DNA of 64,000 nucleotides from Bog-1181 sp964565765. GTDB taxonomy: Bacteria > Oederibacteriota > PGYV01 > Palsa-1178. The notes under the pieces were generated by a model. That model was not told the origin of the DNA. It made no database searches and saw only the letters and a list, made by a program, of their open reading frames with translations. This document shows, in pieces, positions 41,758-50,680 of the stretch (its first letter is position 1; each line of letters begins with the position of its first letter). Location of the stretch: NCBI GenBank assembly GCA_964565765.1, contig CAZMGF010000003.1, positions 32,435 through 96,434 on the forward strand. The letters run 5' to 3'. A program made the position numbers and the translations under genes.

Positions 41758-42294
41758 TCCGGCATCTTTATAAACATGGCCGATGAACATTACAGAGGCC
41801 AGGGTCTTCGCGTCCTTTATGCCGCCTGAAAGGGCCATTTCAACCGCTTTTTTGACTGTCGTTGTAAAAACCGATATTCTTTCGTCCCTGTCGAGATGCT
41901 GTTCTTTCCTGGAAAGCCCAGAACATATGAAAAGTTCCATCTGCTCGTTCATAGTGCCTGGAGCCAGGAAAAATTTCACCGCCCTGATAACCCTTTTTGC
42001 GGAATATCCTGTCTCTTCCAGTACCTCGCGCCTGGCGCAAGCAGCGAATGACTCTCCCTTTTCGCGCGTTCCGGCCGGAAATTCCACAAGAAGGCCTCCG
42101 GCCGCGTGGCGCCACTGGCTTATCATGAGTATTCGCCCCTTTTTTATATCAACCACGGGCACCATAACTGCCGAGCCGGGATGGGTTATTATATCCCGGG
42201 TAAAAATTGAGGAGCCCTCGGCAAAGGTTACTTTTTTGACCCCGAAGACCTTTCCCTTATATATGGCGGAGGAACTGATTATACGCGGTTTCAT
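41731..42294 (-). CDS. Nudix hydrolase, ADP-ribose pyrophosphatase type
   Basis: 187 residues. The Nudix box GX5EX7REUXEEXGU is intact in the segment GTREKGESFAACARREVLEETGY (residues about 76-98). The preceding VDIKKGRILMISQWRHA and LLVEFPAGT blocks match ADP-ribose pyrophosphatases that hydrolyse nucleoside diphosphate derivatives. It lies 4 bases before/within the 5-FTHF cyclo-ligase gene, so the two minus-strand genes form an operon, and its 3' end overlaps birA. Confidence 0.9.
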   Translation of the reverse strand: MKPRIISSSAIYKGKVFGVKKVTFAEGSSIFTRDIITHPGSAVMVPVVDIKKGRILMISQWRHAAGGLLVEFPAGTREKGESFAACARREVLEETGYSAKRVIRAVKFFLAPGTMNEQMELFICSGLSRKEQHLDRDERISVFTTTVKKAVEMALSGGIKDAKTLASVMFIGHVYKDAGLFKKYFPG

Positions 42295-42857
42295 ATCTTA
42301 ATCACAGCTTTCTCGGTTATTATATAATCCATTTTAATGTCGTGCCTTTCACCCGGAATGGAAGGCACAATCTGGCTCTCGAGGCAGACCCCGGCTTTTA
42401 TTGAATTCTCCGGAAGCTTTTTTAAAAACCTGTCATAGAAACCCTTTCCGAAACCTATCCTGTTGCCGCGCCTGTCAAAGGCAATTCCCGGGACAATAAC
42501 GAGCCCTATGCTATTTATGCGGCAGCCTTTACCGCCGGAGGGTTCCTTTATATTGAAGGCCCCTTTTGTCATTTTGCACCCTTTTGTGTATCTGGCCGGG
42601 GAGATTTCGTCTCCGCGCACGCAGGGCAAAAAAATTTTTATCCCGCGTGAGAGAAGGAATGAAATTATGCCGGATGTCGCAACTTCGCTTTGAACGGGCA
42701 TATATGCCATGGCGCATTTGACCGCGGGGAGCGCGGGGAAAAATGATTTTTTGAAATTTTTTAATACAGCCCGCGAAAGTTCCGCCAGCGCCGCGGAAGG
42801 CAGGGAATCCCTCAAGGCGCGCCTGTTTTTCCGTATGTTATGTTTTTCCATATTCAT
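42291..42857 (-). CDS. 5-formyltetrahydrofolate cyclo-ligase
   Basis: 188 residues when started at the ATG at 42855-42857, which gives a normal-length protein; an ATG six bases further in (42851) is equally possible, and neither has a clear Shine-Dalgarno site. The longer frame would run into the divergent promoter. Motifs: RKNRRALRDSL near the start, EVATSGIISFLLSRG, VIVPGIAFDRRGNRIGFGKGFYDRFL. It converts 5-formyl-THF to methenyl-THF with ATP, returning folate to the one-carbon pool. Co-transcribed with the Nudix gene. Confidence 0.92.
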   Translation of the reverse strand: MNMEKHNIRKNRRALRDSLPSAALAELSRAVLKNFKKSFFPALPAVKCAMAYMPVQSEVATSGIISFLLSRGIKIFLPCVRGDEISPARYTKGCKMTKGAFNIKEPSGGKGCRINSIGLVIVPGIAFDRRGNRIGFGKGFYDRFLKKLPENSIKAGVCLESQIVPSIPGERHDIKMDYIITEKAVIKI

Positions 42858-42920
42858 AATAATATATGCATTTAAGGAAAAAATCAATACCCCCGCGCCG
42901 CGCGGGGCCGATAAACGCGC

Positions 42921-42949
42921 TTGATTAGGCGCGCCTGATATTTTATAAT
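42921..42949 (+). promoter_or_regulatory. Promoter of the patatin-like gene
   Basis: TTGATT (42921-42926) and exact TATAAT (42944-42949) with a 17-base spacer. Confidence 0.75.
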
Positions 42950-42983
42950 GACGCATAGTATGAAATTAAAGGGAGCGGAAAAA

Positions 42984-44009
42984 ATGGCAAAAGAATTCAG
43001 GATACTGTCAATTGACGGCGGGGGGATGCTCGGAACCTATTCGGCGGCCATCCTTGACGCCATAGAAAAACATTATAAGAAACCAATACTGGGGAACTTT
43101 GACCTGATTTCAGGCACCTCTTCCGGCAGCATCATTGCGGCGGCGCTGGCGGTAAAAAAGACTCCTGCGGAAATACTTGGATTTTTTACGGGCAATGCCA
43201 GGCGTGTCTTCAATTACAACAGGGCGGGCACGGCGGGTGATTTTTTCAGGACCATATGGCAGCTTATCGGAGGCTCAAAATATTCCAATAAAAGGCTCCT
43301 TGAGGCATACCGAGCTCTTTACGGTGAAAACACCTCCATGGGTTCGGTTAAAACATGCTATTTATGCCTCACTTCGTTTAATGTGACCAGGGGGCGAACA
43401 ACGGTTTTCAGGACACCGCACAGCCGGGGCGCCCTGAAGCATATTGATGTTCCGTTGTGGAAGGCGGTGGCGTGTTCCTCCGCGGCAATGACATATATGC
43501 CGCAGTATTTTATGGATAATTACGGGGAAAATTGCGGTTATGTTGACGGCGGCTCCTGGGCAAACAACCCCACAATGGTCGGGCTGGCTGAAACTTTTAA
43601 AAATTTTATGGACAAAAACAATAATATTAAAATTAAAGTTGTGTCAGTGGGCTCTTATTCAGAGAATCTGCGCTCAAAGAGGGTTTATTCATCCCTGGCC
43701 AGCTGGGGGACGGACCTGCTGACGCTTTTTTTCTCCGGCCAGGTTAAATCCGCGGACTATGAGTTGAAATGCATCCTTAATGACAGCCGCCATGATTATG
43801 TCCGGTTTGAACCTGTGGTGGACCACAGCCAGGCCAAAAAGTTCACAATGGACAATACCGACCCGGGGGAACTGCTTGACATGATAGACATGGCAGGGGC
43901 TGATTTTACGGCGCATATGAAAGAGAAAAATTTCAGGTCCGTGATGGATTCCATATTTTTGTCGGGCCAAAAGAGCGCGCCAAAGTTCCTGAGGCCATCA
44001 GTTAAATAA
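42984..44009 (+). CDS. Patatin-like phospholipase
   Basis: 341 residues from the ATG at 42984, preceded by GGGAGCGG. The catalytic set is complete: the oxyanion loop ILSIDGGGMLG (residues about 8-17), the nucleophile Ser in GTSSGSI (about 45), and the Asp of the dyad in YVDGGSWANNP (about 193). Such enzymes hydrolyse phospholipid acyl esters. The domain resembles CapV effectors of CBASS, but no CD-NTase, E2-like or Cap gene is nearby, so a housekeeping or lipid remodelling lipase is more likely. It has its own promoter. Confidence 0.86.
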   Translation: MAKEFRILSIDGGGMLGTYSAAILDAIEKHYKKPILGNFDLISGTSSGSIIAAALAVKKTPAEILGFFTGNARRVFNYNRAGTAGDFFRTIWQLIGGSKYSNKRLLEAYRALYGENTSMGSVKTCYLCLTSFNVTRGRTTVFRTPHSRGALKHIDVPLWKAVACSSAAMTYMPQYFMDNYGENCGYVDGGSWANNPTMVGLAETFKNFMDKNNNIKIKVVSVGSYSENLRSKRVYSSLASWGTDLLTLFFSGQVKSADYELKCILNDSRHDYVRFEPVVDHSQAKKFTMDNTDPGELLDMIDMAGADFTAHMKEKNFRSVMDSIFLSGQKSAPKFLRPSVK

Positions 44010-44099
44010 GCCGATTTTTCCGTATAAAATAAGTCTTTTTGTCAATAACCTTTCCCGGCATTTCCCCTATAATAATTTTTATAAAATAGAGGGGGGATT

Positions 44100-45101
44100 A
44101 TGAACAGGGTGTCGGCCTGCGTTTTTCTTATTTTTATTTTTCCGGTTTTTATTTCAGCTTCGCCTGAGAATATCAGCATACGCGAAGGCGGCTCAAAAGT
44201 CCTCCGTTTTGAAAAAGCGCTCGGCGTTGAATCTGTCAACTCTTCAATCGCCGCGGCCACAATACTTTCCGAAGATGAAATAATAGTGGAGGGAAAATCA
44301 CCGGGCACCACGGTCATAAATATTTCCGGAGAGGGTAAAAAGCAGGCGCTTCTGGTCACTGTTGTCAGGGCATCAAGGCCGGATTCAATGATTGAGATAG
44401 ATGTGCAGATTCTTGAAATTTCAAATATAGCCGGCAGCAACTGCGGAATTGACTGGCCGGCGCTTATCAACGGGCCGCTGCCGGCCAACGGGCTCCCGCT
44501 TTTGAGCCTTAACGCCGTGGAGCAGGATCCGCCATCTTTCTCCGCCCTGGGCACAACATTTTCCAGGGGTAAAATCAACATATTGCTGGACTTTCTTGTG
44601 ACCGGCAATTACGCCAGGATACTTGCCAAGCCGAAACTTTTGACCTCAAGGGGGAAGTCCGCCAGTTTTTTATCAGGAGGAGAAGTGCCTGTTGTAACAG
44701 TGAACACCCAGGGACAGGCCAGCGTGCAGTGGAAATCTTACGGAGTAAACCTTGAAATCGACCCGAAAACAGGAAAAGACGGTGCAATTGAGGCGCGAAT
44801 CAAGGCTGAGGTTTCAAACCTTGATTATTCGAACGCGGTGAATTACGGGCAGGGAGCCATACCCGCCATTAAAACACGCAGGGCCGAGACAAATATCAAT
44901 GTTGAGCCGGACAATACGGTCGTCATAGCTGGTTTAATTGAAAATCAGGAAAATAAAACAACCTCGGGCGTGCCGGTGCTCTCCGGCATACCTTTTCTTG
45001 GCGAGCTTTTTAAGACAACAAATTCAGCCGAGAGGAAAAGCGAGCTTGTGATATTTGTGACCCCCAGGACGGCCGAGCCGCAGGCGGGCGGGGCCGAATG
45101 A
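44100..45101 (+). CDS. cpaC: CpaC-like pilus secretin
   Basis: 333 residues with a signal peptide of about 20. Residues 23-100 fit the BON/pilus-formation N-terminal domain (ISIREGGSKVLRFEKALG, IIVEGKSPGTTVINI). Residues 110-325 hold the type II/III secretin fold (MIEIDVQILEISN, GVPVLSGIPFLGELFKTTN, SELVIFVTPR). CpaC/RcpA forms the outer-membrane ring of Tad (Flp) pili. It is short for a secretin. It overlaps the following ATPase fusion by 4 bases. No pilin, TadB/C or prepilin peptidase is in the window. Confidence 0.87.
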   Translation: MNRVSACVFLIFIFPVFISASPENISIREGGSKVLRFEKALGVESVNSSIAAATILSEDEIIVEGKSPGTTVINISGEGKKQALLVTVVRASRPDSMIEIDVQILEISNIAGSNCGIDWPALINGPLPANGLPLLSLNAVEQDPPSFSALGTTFSRGKINILLDFLVTGNYARILAKPKLLTSRGKSASFLSGGEVPVVTVNTQGQASVQWKSYGVNLEIDPKTGKDGAIEARIKAEVSNLDYSNAVNYGQGAIPAIKTRRAETNINVEPDNTVVIAGLIENQENKTTSGVPVLSGIPFLGELFKTTNSAERKSELVIFVTPRTAEPQAGGAE

Positions 45102-47014
45102 AAAAAGTCATTACCATAATGAATTTAAGGGACGGCGCAGGCAGGACCACGCTTGCCCTTTCCATAGCGTCCGCCATTTGCCGGGAAACAGGCGGCAGGA
45201 CGATTCTGTTTGAGCAGGGAGAAGGGGTATTTGACGCGCCTGCATATTCCGGCGCGGGAGAGGGCCGGATATTTTCACCGGCCAGGCCGGCAAAGGATTA
45301 TTTTGATTCCCGCCTTGGTTTTGGACTTGTGTGCGGCAATAATCCTGCCGGGGTTTTAAAGCATTTTGACGGGCTTGCGGACATAATTATAATAGACTCA
45401 TCCGGCCCGGTTGATATGGAAATTCTCGGCATCACCAATTTTTTTCTGATACCGGCGCTGATGAGAAGCGAATATATAAAAAGGGTGAATTATATAACAG
45501 CCATGCTCCGCGCGTTGAACTATCCTTCAGCATGCGCGGCGGCGGTTGTAAACAGGGAAGAAGGATGTATTTTATCCGGCGAAGAGCTCGCCGGAGTGCT
45601 TAACGGCGCTGAAATAATTTCAATCATCCCGGAGAGCGCCGCAGCCGCGGCTGCCGCTGAAAAAGGGGAGCTTTGCGCCCTCACGGGTAAAAAGGATAAA
45701 TATTGCGCGGCAGTCAGCGGATTGGCGCGCAGGCTGCTTGAAACGCAGGGCAAGGCCGCTGAAAAATATATTGAAAAAGCCGCGCCGGAGCCGTTTTATC
45801 GCCCCTTGCCGCTTTCGCGCGGCTCTTTTAAGGAACTCAAAAAAAATGTCCGCATGAAAGTCCTCGGGGAACTGGATATCAATAATATGGAAAAGGACGC
45901 GCTCATTCATCCGGCAAAAAAAGCCGCGATATACGGGGATATAAAAAAAAACATAAGGGGCCTGCTGGACCTTGAGCCCGGGGCGCCGGAGACGGCCGGC
46001 GAAAGGGATGTTTTGCTCGGGGAGATATTTGATGAAGTGGCGGGGCTCGGCGCTATTGAACGGTTTCTTGCGGATCCGCTGATAAGCGAGGTTATGGTAA
46101 ACGGCCCGGATGATATATATGTGGAAAGCGCCGGAAGGCTCCATAAAACAGGGGCGTCATATACAGATGACACCGGAGTAATGAGGGCAATAGAGCGAAT
46201 TGTTTTCCCCCTCGGCAGGAGGATAGACGAGTCATCGCCCTATGTGGACGCGCGGCTGCCCGACGGCTCCAGGGTTAACGCTGTAATCCCGCCGCTTGCC
46301 TTAAACGGGCCGGTGGTTACCATACGTAAGTTCTCGAAAAACAAGATGACGGCCGCCGACCTGGTAAAATGCGGGAGCCTCTCGGCGGAGGCCGCGGCGT
46401 ATCTTGAAGAGGCTGTCAGGGGGAGAAGCAATATACTTATTTCCGGAGGGACGGGATCGGGAAAGACGACCCTGCTTAATGTGCTTTCTTCCTTTATCCC
46501 GGAGGATGAGAGGATAATTACCATTGAAGACTCGGCCGAACTGAAGCTTAACCAGGAGCATGTTGTACGGCTTGAGGCAAGGCCGCCGAATATTGAGGGG
46601 GCCGGGGCGGTCACAATAAGGGACCTTGTAAAAAACTGCCTCAGGATGAGGCCGGACAGGATAATCGTCGGCGAATGCAGGGCAGGAGAAACCCTTGATA
46701 TGCTTCAGGCCATGAACACAGGCCATGACGGCTCCATGACAACAGTTCATTCAAATTCGCCGCGGGACGCGCTCTCCAGGCTGGAGGTCATGTCCCTTAT
46801 GGCGGGAATCGACCTTCCGGTAAAAGCGCTCAGGGAACAGATAAAAGGGGCGGTCAATCTTATTATACAGCAGGCAAGGTTTAAGGACGGAAGCAGGCGC
46901 GTTACCCATATAACAAAGATTACAGGAATGGACAATGACAGCATTCTTATGCACGATATATTCAGGTTTGGAAGCGGGATTTCAGCGGGGCTGGAAAGGT
47001 CCGATATTATATGA
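45098..47014 (+). CDS. cpaF: CpaE-CpaF fusion: ParA/MinD-like domain plus Tad secretion ATPase
   Basis: 638 residues. Residues 1-230 form a ParA/MinD-like domain as in CpaE, starting ITIMNLRDGAGRTTLALSIA; the P-loop is RDGAGRTT, where the usual two lysines are arginines, so nucleotide binding is doubtful. Residues about 240-638 are a full CpaF/TadA ATPase: SEVMVNGPDDIYVE, Walker A GGTGSGKTTLLN at about 449, Walker B segment IIVGECRAGE, and the His box GHDGSMTTVHSNSPRDAL. The two are usually separate genes in tad loci. It should power pilus assembly with the secretin upstream. No flp pilin seen nearby. Confidence 0.9.
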   Translation: MKKVITIMNLRDGAGRTTLALSIASAICRETGGRTILFEQGEGVFDAPAYSGAGEGRIFSPARPAKDYFDSRLGFGLVCGNNPAGVLKHFDGLADIIIIDSSGPVDMEILGITNFFLIPALMRSEYIKRVNYITAMLRALNYPSACAAAVVNREEGCILSGEELAGVLNGAEIISIIPESAAAAAAAEKGELCALTGKKDKYCAAVSGLARRLLETQGKAAEKYIEKAAPEPFYRPLPLSRGSFKELKKNVRMKVLGELDINNMEKDALIHPAKKAAIYGDIKKNIRGLLDLEPGAPETAGERDVLLGEIFDEVAGLGAIERFLADPLISEVMVNGPDDIYVESAGRLHKTGASYTDDTGVMRAIERIVFPLGRRIDESSPYVDARLPDGSRVNAVIPPLALNGPVVTIRKFSKNKMTAADLVKCGSLSAEAAAYLEEAVRGRSNILISGGTGSGKTTLLNVLSSFIPEDERIITIEDSAELKLNQEHVVRLEARPPNIEGAGAVTIRDLVKNCLRMRPDRIIVGECRAGETLDMLQAMNTGHDGSMTTVHSNSPRDALSRLEVMSLMAGIDLPVKALREQIKGAVNLIIQQARFKDGSRRVTHITKITGMDNDSILMHDIFRFGSGISAGLERSDII

Positions 47015-47033
47015 CCCGCGGGAGTAATAATAA

Positions 47034-47062
47034 TTGACAAACGGCGCTTAATCGTTTAAACT
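47034..47062 (+). promoter_or_regulatory. Promoter of the PilZ gene
   Basis: Exact TTGACA (47034-47039) and TAAACT (47057-47062) with a 17-base spacer, about 37 bases before the PilZ start codon. Confidence 0.6.
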
Positions 47063-47098
47063 GTCTTTATATACTAACTCGTTCAGGAGGCCTTTTAA

Positions 47099-47449
47099 AT
47101 GCAGGAAGATTACTCCGAAAGACGAATTGATACAAGGTATAAAAACGATCTAATGGCCGAATATAAGCTTTTTGGCGAGGATTTTGACCTGCTCTCATTC
47201 CAGTACCGCAAGGCCAGGACAAAGGATATTTCAAAAAGAGGCGTCTGTCTCCAGGTTGAAGGGGTTGTAAAGGAAGGCGATGTTATGAGGCTCGACCTTG
47301 AAATAAGGGACCGCAAAAAAATCAATACCTTCGGCGAAGTCGAATGGTGCAGGAAAGATTCCGAAGGATATATCGCGGGTATCAGTTTTATTTCGCTCTC
47401 GGCCCACGACAACGAAACATTAAGCGCATACCTGAGCCTGCTTAATTAA
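47099..47449 (+). CDS. PilZ-domain protein (c-di-GMP binding)
   Basis: 116 residues, a single PilZ domain. The RxxxR motif is at residues 7-11 (ERRIDTRYK) and the DxSxxG motif is DISKRG at about 43-48, followed by beta strands (VCLQVEGVV, VEWCRKDSEGY, AGISFISL). Both c-di-GMP binding motifs are complete. It lies just after the CpaE-CpaF fusion but behind its own promoter, so a link to pilus control by c-di-GMP is an inference. AGGAGG precedes the ATG. Confidence 0.9.
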   Translation: MQEDYSERRIDTRYKNDLMAEYKLFGEDFDLLSFQYRKARTKDISKRGVCLQVEGVVKEGDVMRLDLEIRDRKKINTFGEVEWCRKDSEGYIAGISFISLSAHDNETLSAYLSLLN

Positions 47450-47511
47450 TCAAAGGCATAAGCCAAATAACCATTGCAAAAACAGGCTGTAATCCATATA
47501 ATAACTGTATA

Positions 47512-47558
47512 AAAGACGTGTCCGGCGTTAAACAAAGCGCCTGACACGTCTTTGTTTT
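47512..47558 (+). terminator. Terminator after the PilZ gene
   Basis: A perfect 11-bp stem (47512-47522 with 47543-47553) with an inner GGCG/CGCC stem (47524-47527 with 47538-47541) and a T-rich tail. The rest of the 210-base gap to der holds nothing else clear. Confidence 0.72.
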
Positions 47559-47659
47559 TAAAAACCGGCAAAATGTATCAGTGAAAATTATAAGCGCAGT
47601 TGTTTTACTTATTGGTTTTGACTTTTAAATTTTGACTTTATTAAAGAGCTGGAGCAAAA

Positions 47660-48997
47660 ATGAAAAATACAGAATACACCGTCCTCATTGCCGGCAGGGA
47701 AAACGTCGGCAAATCCTCGATATTCAACAAGCTTATAAACAGGCAGAAATCCATAGTGGATGATTTTCCCGGGGTTACGCGCGACAAGATATACGGCGAA
47801 GCCGAGTGGATGGGAAAAAAATTCACTCTCATAGACACCGGAGGGCTCCTTTTTAACGAGCAGGACCGCATAAAAAACGAGGTGGTGAAGATAGTAAAGG
47901 CCGTTATCAAGGAAGTGGACCTTGTGCTTTTCGTCGTGGATGTGGTGGCCGGCATTGTGCCCGAGGACAGGGAAGTCTTTGATTTTATAAAAAAGAGCGG
48001 CACCCCTTTCGTGGTCGTCGCCAATAAGGTTGACACACGCGAGAAGGAAGTCAACGCCTATGAGTTCCATAACCTGGGCGTCGACATGGTTTTTCCCGTT
48101 TCAGCGGCCCATTCTTACGGGTTTGACGACCTGCTTGATTATATAACCGGCGCCATTAAGGCGCAAAAACCATCCGCCGGGGATGAAAAGATTACGAAGG
48201 TGGCCATTGTCGGCAGGGAAAATGTCGGCAAGTCCTCCCTTTTTAACGCGCTCGTAAAGGAAGAACGCTCCATTGTCACGGACATTCCCGGGACCACACG
48301 CGATTCCATAGACACGCTCATCGAATACGAGGGCAACAAGCTTCTTCTGATAGATACCGCCGGAGTCAAGAAAAGGAAGAATATAAAAATGAAGGCCGAG
48401 GAATATTCCATAGGCCGCGCTTTCATGAATATAAAAAGGGGCGATATGGCCGTGCTTGTGGTGGACTGCATTGACGGCATCATGGAACTTGACAAAAAGC
48501 TCCTCGGCTACGCCGTGGAAAATTTAAAGGCCATAGTAATAGTAGCCAACAAATGGGACCTGATTGAGCAGTCGCAGCGCGAGGCCCTGAAACTTACTTT
48601 TACGGAATACCTGAGGGATATTGCGAAATTTGTCTCCTTCGCCCCGATAGTTTACGTTTCCGCCCTCAAATCAAAGGGGCTGGAGGAATTATTAAATATT
48701 GTTTTTTATGTTGAAAAACAGTATAATTCGAGAATCAAGACCTCTTTGCTAAACAAAGTTTTTCAGCAGGCAATCCATGAAAAAGCCGTGTTTTCAAAAA
48801 GGGGCGATATCAAGATATTGTATATTTCGCAGGTGGAGACGGCTCCTCCGACATTCGCGGTTTTTGTGAATAAAAAGGAAAAACTGGACGTTTCATATAT
48901 GCGCTATCTGGAAAACAAGCTCAGGCAGTCCTTCGGTTTTGAAGGGTCGCCGCTTAAGCTGAAGATTAAACCGAAGCAGCAGCAGGAAGAAAAATAA
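47660..48997 (+). CDS. der: Ribosome biogenesis GTPase Der
   Basis: 445 residues, the normal double-GTPase layout. The two G1 loops are AGRENVGKSSIFN (about residue 10) and VGREN VGKSSLFN (about 184). Other motifs include VDDFPGVTRD, DTGGLLFN, NKVD in the first domain, and TDIPGTTRDS, DTAGVKKR, NKWD in the second. A C-terminal KH-like domain ends in KIKPKQQQEEK. It is needed for 50S assembly. plsY follows after 12 bases. Confidence 0.97.
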   Translation: MKNTEYTVLIAGRENVGKSSIFNKLINRQKSIVDDFPGVTRDKIYGEAEWMGKKFTLIDTGGLLFNEQDRIKNEVVKIVKAVIKEVDLVLFVVDVVAGIVPEDREVFDFIKKSGTPFVVVANKVDTREKEVNAYEFHNLGVDMVFPVSAAHSYGFDDLLDYITGAIKAQKPSAGDEKITKVAIVGRENVGKSSLFNALVKEERSIVTDIPGTTRDSIDTLIEYEGNKLLLIDTAGVKKRKNIKMKAEEYSIGRAFMNIKRGDMAVLVVDCIDGIMELDKKLLGYAVENLKAIVIVANKWDLIEQSQREALKLTFTEYLRDIAKFVSFAPIVYVSALKSKGLEELLNIVFYVEKQYNSRIKTSLLNKVFQQAIHEKAVFSKRGDIKILYISQVETAPPTFAVFVNKKEKLDVSYMRYLENKLRQSFGFEGSPLKLKIKPKQQQEEK

Positions 48998-49009
48998 GGA
49001 GGTTCTTTT

Positions 49010-49669
49010 ATGTGGCCAATAGCACTTCTGGCGGCGCTTGTAATACCATATTTTCTCGGCGCCATACCGACAGGTTATTTAATAGTCAAATCCAGGAAAA
49101 ATATTGATATCCGCACGGTGGGCAGCGGAAATATAGGCGCCACCAATGTAAAAAGGGTCCTTGGCATGAAGTGGTTCGTTATTGTCCTTATACTTGACGC
49201 GCTGAAAGGTTTTGTTCCGGTATTTGCGCTCGGCGCTGTTTTTGGCGCCAAATTTCCATGGGTGCCGGTCATAGCGGGCATTGCCGCTGTTCTCGGCCAT
49301 ACTTTTACCATATTTTTGAAGTTTAAGGGGGGCAAAGGCGTGGCTACGGCCCTCGGGGTTTTCCTGGCCCTTTCTCCGGCAGCGACCATAACGGCTTTCA
49401 TAGTTTTCGCCGTAACGGTGTCATTTTTCAGGTATATCTCCGCGGGCTCTGTGCTCGCGGCGCTCCTGCTCCCGGTTTTTGTCCTGAATTACGGCGAAGG
49501 CGGGTTCTGGAACCTGGTGCAGATAACATCCATACTTGTCGCGGCTTTTGTGATTTACAAGCATAAGGATAATATAAAAAGGCTCATGGACGGCACCGAG
49601 AGCAGGTTTGAATTCGGCGCGGCAAAAAAAGAAAAAGAGGCAGGCTCTTCCGGAGAGGCAAAAAAGTGA
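49010..49669 (+). CDS. plsY: Glycerol-3-phosphate acyltransferase PlsY
   Basis: 219 residues with about five to six membrane helices. The three PlsY motifs appear: SGNIGATNVKRVLG (residues about 42-55), FKGGKGVATALGV (about 105-117), and a later segment before the basic tail. It transfers acyl from acyl-phosphate to glycerol-3-phosphate in the inner membrane. The last 30 residues (ESRFEFGAAKKEKEAGSS) are a hydrophilic tail. GTGA overlap with gpsA, which makes the glycerol-3-phosphate substrate. Confidence 0.95.
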   Translation: MWPIALLAALVIPYFLGAIPTGYLIVKSRKNIDIRTVGSGNIGATNVKRVLGMKWFVIVLILDALKGFVPVFALGAVFGAKFPWVPVIAGIAAVLGHTFTIFLKFKGGKGVATALGVFLALSPAATITAFIVFAVTVSFFRYISAGSVLAALLLPVFVLNYGEGGFWNLVQITSILVAAFVIYKHKDNIKRLMDGTESRFEFGAAKKEKEAGSSGEAKK

Positions 49670-50667
49670 ACATAACAGTACTTGGCGCCGGCGGCTGGGG
49701 AACAGCGCTGGCAGTTTTGCTTGAAGAAGGCGGACATACGGTGACGCTCTGGGAATTCTTCGCTGATTACGCGGAAGTGCTGGATAAAAAAAGGGAAAAT
49801 ATAAAATATTTAAAAGGGGTAAAAATACCCGCAAAAATCAGGATAACATCAGACCTGAATGCCGCCGTGGAAGCCTCGGAGTATATAGTCCTCGCGCAGC
49901 CGTCGCATTTTATGAGGGCGCTGCTCTTAAGGATAAAAAAGATTAACTACAGAAAAAAAACATTCATAAGCGTCACAAAAGGTATAGAGCAGAAAACCCT
50001 TATGACGATGTCGCAGGTTATAAAAGATGTCCTTGGCAGGGTTAAGGTGGCGGTGCTTTCGGGGCCTTCCCACGCCGAAGAGGTCGGAAGAAAGGTCCCG
50101 ACCACAGTGGTGGTGGCATCCAGGGACAGGAAACTTTCGGAAACCATACGCGGGATTTTTTTCTCAAAGTATTTCAGGACATACAGCAGGCAGGACATCC
50201 TCGGCGTCGAGCTGGGAGGCAGCGTTAAAAATGTAATAGCCATCGCAGCCGGAATACTCGACGGCATGAATATGGGGGACAACACAAAGGCGGCGCTTAT
50301 AACGCGCGGCCTGGCTGAAATGAGAAGGCTCGGCGTTGCCATGGGGGCCTCAGCCGAGACGTTCAACGGGCTCTCCGGCGTGGGGGACCTTATTGTAACC
50401 TGCGCCTCAAAGCACAGCCGGAACAGGTTTGTCGGGGAACAGCTCGGGCTGGGTAAAAAAATAGACGGAATTCTCGGGGGAATGGTGATGGTCGCCGAAG
50501 GGGTAAAGACAACGCTTTCCGTTTACAACCTGGCGAAAAAATATAAAGTGGACATGCCCATTTGCAGGGAAGTTTATGAGGCAATTTACAGGGGCAAATC
50601 ACCTCATGATTCGGTCAGGGACCTTATGACAAGGCCCGCGAAATCAGAGCAGGAATTTGTGGATTAA
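49666..50667 (+). CDS. gpsA: NAD(P)H-dependent glycerol-3-phosphate dehydrogenase
   Basis: 333 residues from a GTG start that overlaps plsY. The dinucleotide fold starts ITVLGAGGWGTALAVLL. GPSHAEEVGRKVPTTVV, the catalytic Lys in ELGGSVKNVIAIAAGILDGM, and LSGVGDLIVTCASKHSRN are present. It reduces dihydroxyacetone phosphate to glycerol-3-phosphate for phospholipid synthesis, next to PlsY. Confidence 0.97.
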   Translation: MNITVLGAGGWGTALAVLLEEGGHTVTLWEFFADYAEVLDKKRENIKYLKGVKIPAKIRITSDLNAAVEASEYIVLAQPSHFMRALLLRIKKINYRKKTFISVTKGIEQKTLMTMSQVIKDVLGRVKVAVLSGPSHAEEVGRKVPTTVVVASRDRKLSETIRGIFFSKYFRTYSRQDILGVELGGSVKNVIAIAAGILDGMNMGDNTKAALITRGLAEMRRLGVAMGASAETFNGLSGVGDLIVTCASKHSRNRFVGEQLGLGKKIDGILGGMVMVAEGVKTTLSVYNLAKKYKVDMPICREVYEAIYRGKSPHDSVRDLMTRPAKSEQEFVD

Positions 50668-50680
50668 AGGAGGGATAAAA

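Noticed and set aside
42984..44009. CBASS or other defence system around the patatin gene
   Set aside because: No CD-NTase, Cap2/Cap3 or other defence gene nearby; neighbours are folate, pilus and housekeeping genes.
44039..44073. TTGTCA/TATAAT promoter before the secretin gene
   Set aside because: The spacer is 23 bases, too long for a standard promoter; only the -10 is good.
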